Below the pieces are notes generated by a model that searched no databases, was not told where the DNA came from, and saw nothing but the letters and a program-made list of their open reading frames with translations. Below are positions 55,089 to 64,000 of a stretch of 64,000 nt of DNA, piece after piece. The position numbers and the translations under genes were made by a program. Within the stretch, counting starts at the first letter, position 1, and each line of letters starts with the position of its first letter. The stretch comes from Microplitis mediator (lineage: Eukaryota > Arthropoda > Insecta > Hymenoptera > Braconidae): positions 15,898,667 through 15,962,666 of the forward strand of contig NC_079971.1 of the NCBI RefSeq assembly GCF_029852145.1, given 5' to 3'.

Positions 55089-57401
55089 AAAGGCCGTGGG
55101 ACGATAAGTATACCGAATCGACCCCAGATAGGGATCGGGCTCATTTTTTCAGGGAATGTTTGTACCCATGAGATACTTCGATGCTGCGAGTTTCAGGTCT
55201 TTATCTATAACCACTTCGGAGTAAATCGAAAAATACTGAAAATTAGAAAAAATTGATGTTCTCAGAGCGTACTTATTCAATTGATCTGAAAATTGGATAT
55301 GTTTTGGGGGTTGATGGTAGCTATCTGGAAAAAAATCAGAGCTATTTTGGCTCATAAAAATCTAAAAAAAAAACGAGTTTATATTTTTAATTTCAATTTT
55401 TGAGCATCTTACCATTACGATACAGTTATGAAAATATTTTTTTTTAATTCCTCATCCAATTTCCTATGAATCTATGGCCTTTCGAAATTTTTAAAAATGG
55501 TACTACATATTGAAAAAAAATGAAAACCATTTTTTGCTCAAAAATCGGGTTTTTCTAATAATTTTACTCTTGAACTGATAAAATACAAAACTTACTCGTT
55601 TACTAAGGTAGAGAAAACCATAAAAGAAATAAAATATCCTTACATTATTAAAATAATTTCATTTATTGCACTTAACTATTATTAAAAACTCTATCAGTAA
55701 CTGTAATGAGTAAATCAGTATTCATTACTATTGTTCATGTAAATCAACGTTGTTTCAGAGAACTTAAACGTTCCCGCCCTATATTTAATGAATTTAACAA
55801 CCACAAGATGGCACTGTAATTCGAAATTGGTAACACTGTTTTTTTTTGTGAAAAGTCACTAGATCTGTAGATAACCTAAAAATTACTGAGTATTGACATT
55901 CCAAAGAATTGGCTGTACTATTATCTATATTTAGTAATTATTTTTAATTGTTTAAATAACTATTTAAGTGAAAATATGTCGACCCCTGAAGCTAATAATC
56001 CAAAGTGTTGTATTTGTTCGAAGTACCTGAAAAAAATGCCGGGTACTCCAAAACATATAAAATCTGACGAAGAAGCTGAAGAGTTGTTAACTGTTTTTTA
56101 ATTGTCCGATTGTAGTTGGTGATATGTATTGTTCGAATTGTCGCGTAAAAAAATATAAAAAAACCAAACTTAAAGATGAGAATCAGGAATTATCGTTGGA
56201 AGATGAACTACCTTTAGATAGGAGTGATCTTTTAGAAAGAACAGAATCGAGTTTATCATCGATGACTTTATCTCGATCAAGTACTGATGATCCATCTATT
56301 CATTTAGATGTTGCCTGTGATGATGAAATAGAAGAATGTATAGAAGTTCAAATGAAGAGAACTGTTGCGACTCATAGATATTGTTGTGTATGTTTTGTCT
56401 CAAATCAAAATCTAGTCGTTGTTCCTCAAGATGCCCGTATGCAATGCTTTATAAAGAAAAGAATTTTTATTCCGAATGGGAATCGATGCTGCAGCGATCA
56501 TCTCATAAAAAAACGCTTTTATACGGAGAATTTGAACCACTTGAAAGTTTATTCTAATTGAAGTAACTTAAGATCTTCGGAATTGTCTAAAATGATGGAA
56601 AGTTTGACTGTAGAATGTGATTCGACACTTCTCGATAAAATGGATGATTTTCGAATAACTTTATTTAATAAAGATAATATTGCTCCTGTGATTGATGAAG
56701 ATAGCGACGAAGACTAGTCACAAATTAGGAAAACAATTTGATTTATCATTTGTAGTAGATTAATATATTTAATTGCAGTTTTAATTGTTTATGGATGAAA
56801 TATCAGCGTTGAAATTAATAAATAAAAAAAATAATTTTAATAATGTAAGGATATTTTATTTCTTTTATGGTTTTCTCTACCTTAGTAAACAAGTAAGTTC
56901 TGTATTTTATCAGTTCAAGAGTAAAATTATTAGAAAAACCCGATTTTTGAGCAAAAAATGGTTTTCATTTTTTTTCAATATGTAGTACCATTTTTAAAAA
57001 TTTCGAAAGGCCATAGATTCATAGGAAATTGGATGAGGAATTAAAAAAAAATATTTTCTTAACTGTATCGTAATGGTAAGATGCTTAAAAATTTAAATTA
57101 AAAATATAAAATCGTTTTTTTTTTTTGGGTTTTTATGAGCCGAAATAGCTCTGATTTTTTTCCAGATAGCTACCATCAACCCCCAAAACATATCCAATTT
57201 TCAGATCATTCGAATAAGTACGCTCTGAGAACATCAATTATTTCTAATTTTCAGTATTTTTCGATTTACTCCGAAGTGGTTATAGATAAAGACCTGAAAC
57301 TCGCAGCATTGAAGTATCTCATGGGTACAAACACTCCCTGAAAAAATGAGCCCGATCCCTATCTGGGGCCGATTCGGTATACTTATCGTCCCACGGCCTT
57401 T
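55089..57401. mobile_element. Inverted-repeat DNA transposon with a partial gene
   Basis: The ends AAGGCCGTGGGACGATAAGT and its inverted copy (57370-57401) start inverted repeats of about 530 bp (55089-55625 and about 56860-57401). The core carries an N-terminal fragment of a transposon protein and lacks any DDE catalytic domain. I could not settle the target duplication. Probably a non-autonomous derivative. Confidence 0.75.
55976..56717 (+). pseudogene. Zinc-finger-like N-terminal part of a transposon protein
   Basis: An ATG at 55976 opens a frame with CCICSKYLKKMPG; a frame change near 56098 (T-run) shifts it, after which 56124-56561 (ATG, 145 residues) continues with YCSNCRVKKYKK, an acidic/Ser linker, and YCCVCFVSN ... 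IFIPNGNRCCSDHL. A stop at 56559 is followed by further frame-conserved sequence to about 56717. The paired CxxC and RCCxxHL motifs are known to me from the N-terminal region of a transposase-related protein family; the catalytic domain is absent. Degenerate. Confidence 0.55.
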
Positions 57402-59304
57402 ATGTTAATAACTCTGTTGTAATAATAATAAAATAAATGCATGCCAGGACTGGTTGGTGGTTAGGATGTTGGAAAAATACGCATATTTAAAAATATAACA
57501 ATATTTTTATTTCTCTCAGCACTGGGTTACAAAATTAAATCGTTAGTTTAATTTATTAATACTGTTAATTGTCTGAGCTCATAAATACGTAATTAAATGA
57601 AGGCAAATTGTCAAATTGAGCTCGAGTAATTGATTGAAATAATTAAAGTAATTAATTTGAGTTTAGTTGAACAATGATTTGATTGTAAACATGTCATGAT
57701 AAAAAGTAACATGAAATCAGAGGTTACCGAGCGAAGTTAATTATTGAACACGTTAATTACTGTTTCTAAATAGCACCAAATACATAATAATTTAATAATT
57801 GAGTTTTAATAAAAATGATCACTGAATTAAATGAATTTAATGAGCTCATATTAAATTGCACTGAATTTACTTTATTTGTTGAACACGTGGTAGCATGATT
57901 GCAGAGGCTACTGAGCGAAATATAACTTTGAATTTATTTAAAAATATTGAGCATAATGACAATTAATTAATTGTAATATTGAGTCCTTTAATTATTTGAG
58001 CACTGGTAACAAATAAATATTTAATAAATAATGCACCTGTTGTTTCTCCCGATGGAATAACCTCGTGGTCGATGATCGCTGAATTAGTTGAGTTCTTTAA
58101 TAGTTTTTAAATCAGCTTTTATGCTAGCAATCATAAAAATAATTATATTTTTATAAAGCTGAATGATCACTGAATGCTTTGAATTAATTACTTTCATTTA
58201 ATTACTCGTGATGAGCGCAAAATAAAACGATTAAATATAACACGTGTTAGTACATGAATATACGTAAACGAAAGATAATGGCGTCGGTCTTCTTGACACG
58301 AGGCAGGAAAAGTCGATGCGCATGCGCCGCACTGCGCTAGTCAAGTTTGAATGTCCAGACACTAGACCCCAGTAGGTGCTGCCTCTATTTTCGGGAAGTG
58401 CAACTACATTTAAATTTGAATGTAGTTGTGAATACGCAACAAACTCAATAGATTTCACGAAAGAATGATTAGAAAACTAAAAGTAAAATTGACACTTTAT
58501 GAATGTCAGTTTCTCTCAAAAATTTTTATTTTTAATATATTAAATTAAACATTTACTAAAATCTAATATTTTTATTATAATGATAAAAAAGATTTTATTA
58601 TAAATTCGAATTATTTCCTGTAATGTAAAAATTATTTTTTTGCTAAATAATAATCTGCCTTTGCTTGTTTAATAGGAATTAATTAATTTACTATTTACGA
58701 CTGCTATGAAGTACGACTTTTTTTTTTAACTTTGACTCTTATAAATACATTGTTACTTGTGTTATACACTGGGAATTTCCCATTATTAATTTAATAATTT
58801 AAAACTATTTTAATTGTTCATAAAATTCAGGTTGGACCCAATTGGATTGTCAACAGATCCCGGGTGGGCCCTGGTCGTCGATTAGTTTAGTATTCAATAT
58901 TTTTAGTGATTTTGAAATTATTTTGCGACCCAGTCTTCATTTTGTTTATGAGGATGCGGGATTTGCGGAATCCTGGACAGCCGCTGGCAGTGCCCAGGAC
59001 TGGATAAATTATGAGGCAGCTGGTGTCAGCCCTTCATATTAGGTTGATGATTTTTGGGCTGCTAGTAGCAGCACCCAATAAATGGATAGGTGACTTTTGG
59101 GCTGTCAGTACCAGCACCCAGAATAACCTTGAAGATAAAGAGTATTGGGGTGGTTTAACCGCCTAGATATTATTTTCTGCAGCTAAAAAAAAATCTGTTG
59201 AGTAAAATTTGACGGAGAATAACATGTCTCAGTCTCATTAAACTTGGAAGGGGACACTTGGGGAATTTTCTTTGTAAATCTTAATGAAGGTGTTTATCAC
59301 TTAC
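57402..59304. other. Unassigned intronic stretch
   Basis: AT-rich, with loosely repeated words (GAGGTTACCGAGCGAAGTTA near 57721 and GAGGCTACTGAGCGAAATAT near 57904). An open frame at 58842-59042 (plus, 66 codons) contains CCAGGACTGG and GGCTG-type short repeats and has no family. No gene is supported. Confidence 0.3.
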
Positions 59305-59476
59305 TCTGGGTACTTGACATCGGGGATCACTTTCAAGAAACAACGTTGACGCAGAAGTCCTCCCCATAGTTGGACTCCCAAAATTCCAAAAATAAAAAAA
59401 ACAAAAAAACACAGAAGAAGAACGTTGCCTAGCATTGGTAGTGTATCTAGTAACAGCATTACAAGAATTCGCATAC
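59305..59476 (-). CDS. T-type calcium channel exon: domain I S4-S5 end and S5
   Basis: This exon of 172 nt starts after a TTTTTTGTTTCAG acceptor and ends at a GTAAGT donor. It encodes MRILVMLLLDTLPMLGNVLL, then CFFVFFIFGILGVQLWGG and RQRCFLKVIPDVKYP, which is the hallmark Cav3 domain I S4-S5 linker and S5 sequence with the LLLDTLPMLGN block. It enters in phase 1 and leaves two bases, which are completed by the exon at 21128. It belongs to the plasma-membrane low-voltage-activated calcium channel. Upstream exons (S1-S4) are not in the window. Confidence 0.9.
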
Positions 59477-60236
59477 CTGAAACAAAAAATAAAAAATAGC
59501 TCTGTCAACTATTGATTGTGTCTTTTTTAATATGTTTTACAGTGCTTGATAGAGCTTACAAGAAAGGTATCTCAAGTATTTCTTTCCGATTTCGATGATA
59601 CTGAGTTATAATATTGTCCATCGAAATCTAAGGGACACGTATTTTCTTTAGCTGCGGAAGAACATATCTAGGAGGTGAAACGACCCCTCAACGTTTAGAC
59701 TTCAAAGGGGTGTTTTTCAAGTTTCGTATACTTGCAGTATGAATAATAGAATGGGACCAACGGCATCATTTTTGGGTTGAAGAAGAATAAAAAGTGCCAT
59801 TATTGTTATGGTAAAAAAATAAATAGAACAAAAGTTATAAGGGTTGAAATTTACAAAACTTTTATTAATAAATAACTATCCAATTGATTTTAATGAAACA
59901 AACGGCAATCGTGCACAATCGTGCACAAATTTTCAACCAGCAAGACACATGCATATTTAGAACTACTATCTTATCATATTTTTGCACATTGTAGATAAAA
60001 CTTGATTAATAGTTATATAGCTATTATTAATATTAATATTTAAAAAAAAGTGAGATAAACATGAGATGAATATAATAAAATGACTTAATCATATAAATTT
60101 AGGTTGTTAATGAAAAATATAGTTCAATTTTATGGATATGCAACCATGCAGACCTATAGGAAACACATCAATTTCAAGAACTGACGTATTCTTAGTTAAA
60201 GGTAGTCTACACCTGAAATACATGTATATGTGTATA
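59477..60236. other. AT-rich presumed intron
   Basis: No further channel exon on the minus strand and no other gene recognised. Confidence 0.35.
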
Positions 60237-60562
60237 TGTAGCGACTACGTCACTACTTATATTATTGAAATTTATAATTTCGGATAAGTCCGTCAATCAT
60301 CGATCGTCATCGATCACCGAATATTTTTCCCACGCAGATACGATATTCGGTAGCAATAGTACGCAGTATAGTACACACGTACAATAGAGAGGTACACAGT
60401 GACTAGCTAAACACATATCTAATACGACCAGCATTACCTTGTATTATATAATTCATTAAATAAAACTAATTATTTATTATTTTGTTAACACTAATAATTG
60501 GAGTCAGATAAATTCATTATTGTAGTGATTAAGATCCTATAAACCTCATCCCAGTCACTACA
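60237..60562. mobile_element. Candidate solo LTR, 326 bp
   Basis: It begins TGTAGCGACTACGTCACTA and ends CCCAGTCACTACA, so the termini are TGTAG...CTACA. Both sides carry TATA (60233-60236, 60563-60566), a possible 4-bp duplication, although TA-rich flanks make this weak. An AATAAAA signal lies near 60460. Confidence 0.45.
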
Positions 60563-60570
60563 TATATGTT

Positions 60571-61431
60571 AGGGTGATTCAAAAAACAAACAAATTTTTT
60601 TTTTTCTTCCAAACAGGTTCAAAAGTTTCGTTTAGATGAAAAAAGACGCCTGTGAAAATTAGAGCTCTTAATATTAATATTAACATTGTCCGCATTGCAC
60701 TTTTCTATTTCCCATAAGAATAACATGAAAAAAATTTTTTTTACGTCTTCTGATTTTTATAAGTAGCTAACGATGCGTCATAGGAATAATTGGCAAGCAT
60801 ATTTTTATAGGGAATTGAATGCTCCACAAAAAAAGATTCTTATTATTTTTTACGGAATCTATTTGTTCAAAAGTTATTTGAGGTTGAAGTCGAATTCATA
60901 TTAAATTTTGAGTTTTTCTTACTTTTCCGGCGAAACTATCAGACCTATTACAAAATATCATGGGACCTTTTTTGTAGACAATTTTATTCCCTAGAAGTTA
61001 TACCAAATAAAGTTTTTTCACATTTCGCATTGTTTTCTAGTTATTTTCATTTTAATCTCATGCTCATAAAAAAATAGTCTTCTGATCGATTTTAAGAGCT
61101 TGACATTAAAATAAAAATAACTAGAAAACAATGCGGAATTCGAAAAAACTTTATTGATGATAAGAATCTTTTTTTGTAGAGCATTCAATTCCCTACAAAA
61201 ATATGCCTGCCAATTATTTCTATGACGCATCGTTAGCTACTTATAAAAATCAGAAGACATAAAAAAAGTTTTTCCCATGTTATTCTTATGGGAAATAGAA
61301 AAGTGCAATGCGGACAATGTTAATATTAATGTTAAGAGCTCTAATTTTCACAGGCGTCTTTTTTCATCTAAACGAAACTTTTGAACCTGTTTGGAAGAAA
61401 AAAAAAATTTGTTTGTTTTTTGAATCACCCT
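60571..61431. mobile_element. Foldback element, 861 bp
   Basis: One imperfect palindrome: AGGGTGATTCAAAAAACAAA at the left pairs with its complement ending CACCCT at 61431, and matching continues inward to about 61000. The first ten bases equal the left end of the transposon relic at 5813, and it shares GTAGAGCATT and GAGCTCTTAATATTAATATT words, so it is probably a non-autonomous member of that group. Confidence 0.75.
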
Positions 61432-63479
61432 CATATATATGGATATATATTTAACACCAAAACACGTATTTACTATTTCTTTCTACTCTTTTGAAGTTTT
61501 AGTCCTTAGAATTATATGAAGAATAACATTTTTCAGTGGCAGCAAAATCATGGGTGACGACTTGGCATATCTTCACGTAGAATTGAAAATGAGAAGTAAA
61601 ATATAAGAAAATAATATTATTATCATGTCTCCATGGCGAGTGGACCAACCCCCGCCATTTTGTGCCTTAAAACATCATGGCGGCCACAAAAAACTCGTAG
61701 ATTAGAGATCACTAGGTGATGGATGAAGTCAAGTGTGTATAATGGGATGTCTGAAATCTTGGTGATTATATTCCTGAGAGGAGGTAGCCCTTATGGGTTG
61801 GAGAAGAACTTGCCCCCCACCACTAATCCTACGCTAGCAGTTGACCAGAGCTGAAGTTTGGTACCATGGGGGATCCATTCCAAGCCCCACTTCAACCGGA
61901 GTCTCTCTATTTCCTGAGATGGGAGGAGTGTTTAGGTCCAAATGAGGTCGGTCTCGTGGTGGTTGTCGGTGAGGCACCCACATGCAATGCATGCCTAATG
62001 GGTAAGCTAATGTGGGCTTATGTTCATATTTCGCTTTTATAATATATGGTGGAGTTGATTATAAAAATAGGGACCACACGCAACACGAGTATGCCCAAAA
62101 GGGTGAGGTATTGGCTTCCGTGGAGGTGGTAGACTTAGGTTCCGTTACATTAAATAATTATCATGTCTCCATGGTGGATTGGCCCAAAAGTGCCCTCAAA
62201 TGGGCTGGGTAAGTATGCATCGACCTTTTCGTGGTGCCACCATAAGTACCGAAAGGGAAACCAACGATGTCAATGCCGTCCCTGAGGGCCTTTATTGTTT
62301 GAAAGAGAAGGAAAAGAGTGGCAGTCTCTCAGAGCCCACTTAAGTGTCCAAAAAGGTTCAGGATACAAAGGTATAAAATACCTTATCAATGTATATATAT
62401 GTGTGCGTGCGCGTATGCGCACATTTCGGTGTCAAATAAAATTAACTAAGAAAGCCAGAAGGAAAGAAATAAACAAAGACGTCAAGGCGTTTACCCCGAG
62501 TAAACGGCCTGTTAGTCCAGACGCCGTATAGAACTTTTCGTAAACTTTTGAGGTCAGTGTAGAAAATAAGATTATTGTTACGTTTTTTGACCCGCTGAAA
62601 CCGAATATCGCAGTTATTTTTTCGAAATCCCGGGCCATCAATTGCTTATAACCATTTGTTTAAACAATTGTTTAAAAAATAATTTTTTGGGGATCGGTTA
62701 TTTTTTTTTTTAGTATTTTAGGCAATTTCAAGACGAAAGTTACTCTTATAAAATTTTCCCAAAGTTGATAGTTTTTAAGTTATGAATTTTCGAAAATCGA
62801 AAATCGAAAAGCGAAAAGCGAAAATTTTCACAAACTTTGATGATTAATTATATACAAATAAATTACGTAATTCTAGGTTTAATTTACATGATCGTAAAGA
62901 GGAATATTCCAAGTTTTTATTAAAACAATAATATCCCGTTATAATTTGTATTAAATAAAAAAAAAAAAAAGTGATCAAAGTTATTGCATTTATTGAGTAA
63001 CTTGGCGGACTCGACGGCGCATGCGCAAAGCGATTATTTACTGTCTCGCTTGCTCTTAGGCGCTTCGGTAGCTGTTGGCCAGGCGCCTAAAATTTGAAAT
63101 TTAAATGCATTATTTCGTGATAAAAAAATTTGTATGCTTAAAAAAATTATAAATTTTATGATATTAAAGAAATTTTCGAATTCATTAATTCGATAAATCA
63201 ATAAAAATCACTAATGTATGGTTTTTCGTGATTATAATGAACTACATTTAAAATTGTTTCAACTTATTCTATATTTTAATTGAAATTTTTTTTTATTTAA
63301 CTAATAAATAAATAATAAAGTTCATGAATTTTTAACTTATTTTTATAATAATTATACTTGTGCAACAAAATAACCCCTATGAACAAAATTTATAAAAAAA
63401 ATACATGTAAAATATAAAAAAAAATATATTTATCATATAAAAAAAATACATAAAAAATATATAAAATGTGTATAGCGGC
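61432..63479. other. Unassigned stretch with a GC-richer, repeat-like block
   Basis: 61621-62530 is GC-richer; TTATCATGTCTCCATGG occurs at 61620 and 62157, suggesting a repeated or duplicated unit. An open frame at 62295-62531 (plus) ends KKARRKEINKDVKAFTPSKR and resembles a basic ORF1 fragment, but I cannot place it. 62700-63470 is AT-rich with GAAAATCGAAAAGCG-type simple repeats near 62795. Confidence 0.3.
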
Positions 63480-63815
63480 TGAGGCAGCCGTTCGGCACGC
63501 GTGTGGCTCGGGCGATCACCGAAGTTAAGTAGCATCGAGCATGGTTACTATTTGGCTGGGTGACCGCTTAGCCACGCGTTGGGCTCGAACGAAGGTCTCT
63601 GATCGTTAGGCGCGGGATGAAGATCCAGTGATCGGTAAAATGGGAATTTTATCGACCACTGGAGCTTCACCCAAACCGAAACTGTACTGGCTAGGTTTTC
63701 TCTGTGGTTTTCCTAGCCACTGCACCTCCATTGCATAAGGGAGGTAGCAGGGCATCACCGTAATGATGCAGTACAGTCATAAGCACAAGTCGGGCCACAG
63801 CCGCAAAAAAAAAAA
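63480..63815 (+). mobile_element. 5S-rRNA-derived SINE-like repeat
   Basis: About 63512-63590 matches the 3' half of 5S rRNA: GATCACCGAAGTTAAGTAGC, then GGTTACTATTTGGCTGGGTG and ACCGC, the region with the internal polymerase III promoter elements. A non-5S body follows, ending in an A-rich tail (63805-63817). This head-plus-body-plus-tail layout is that of SINE3-type elements; the 5S part deviates from functional sequence at several positions, so it is not a 5S gene. Confidence 0.6.
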
Positions 63816-64000
63816 AGCATAAAAGGGACAAATATTGACAATAGGGAACTCCCAGCTTTCCAGAGTCGAAAAAAGGGGAGTCTTGTAAAACACACTTGAG
63901 CAGTGCGATGCATGCGATGTGATACAAGTCAAAAATAATAAAAAAAAAAAATATAAAATGTGTGTAAAAAATATAATTTAAATAGCTCGCTTTTGGCCGA

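Noticed and set aside
63512..63590. Functional 5S rRNA gene
   Set aside because: Only the 3' half is recognisable, with several substitutions, fused to non-5S sequence.

Overview
The window is AT-rich animal DNA, most likely from an insect and by its repeat types possibly a parasitoid hymenopteran (an inference from remembered repeat families). It carries one host gene, seen as four minus-strand exons at 59305-59476, 21025-21128, 20678-20946 and 20424-20602. Together they encode the domain I pore region (S5, turret, P-loop, S6) of a T-type (Cav3) voltage-gated calcium channel alpha-1 subunit. Splice sites and codon phases fit at every junction. The intron between the first two exons is about 38.2 kb. 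Nearly all other DNA in the window is mobile or relic mobile DNA.

The centrepiece, inside that giant intron, is a complete Polinton/Maverick (adintovirus-like) element at 33200-52978. It has about 700-bp terminal inverted repeats beginning AG and ending CT, and a perfect 6-bp target duplication TAGACA. It encodes a protein-primed DNA polymerase B, an RVE integrase with chromodomain, an FtsK/A32-type packaging ATPase, an adenain-like protease, a candidate major capsid protein and penton, a phospholipase-A2-domain protein, a collagen-motif fibre-like protein, a candidate OB-fold protein and several small unknowns. One gene is cut by an in-frame stop at 40760. The TIRs differ by only a handful of substitutions, so the insertion looks recent. 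The most novel part is a pair of spliced paralogous genes (48630-49504, 50110-50854). Each is built of two copies of an unrecognised ~70-residue module, one per exon, split by a phase-1 intron.

The left third (1-20400) is a nest. A decayed DNA transposon with ~550-bp TIRs (5813-6366, 16072-16620) and a broken transposase relic (6773-9474) was invaded by an LTR retroelement (LTR 9604-15763 plus primer-binding site). That LTR was in turn hit by an apparently intact Dong/R4-type non-LTR retrotransposon in its (TAA)n tract (9751-13430) and by a palindromic MITE (13806-14159). A second, inverted copy of the LTR (1-1342) serves as the empty-site reference for both insertions.

Elsewhere are foldback elements (2072-3123, 24674-25695, 27178-30020, 60571-61431), a TTAA-flanked MITE (28226-28811), a tRNA-derived SINE-like repeat (~21700), a 5S-rRNA-derived SINE-like repeat (~63480-63815), a candidate solo LTR (60237-60562), and a TIR element carrying an N-terminal zinc-finger remnant of a transposon protein (55089-57401). 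No rRNA operon, CRISPR array or bacterial-type feature is present. All calls are by eye, without database searches.
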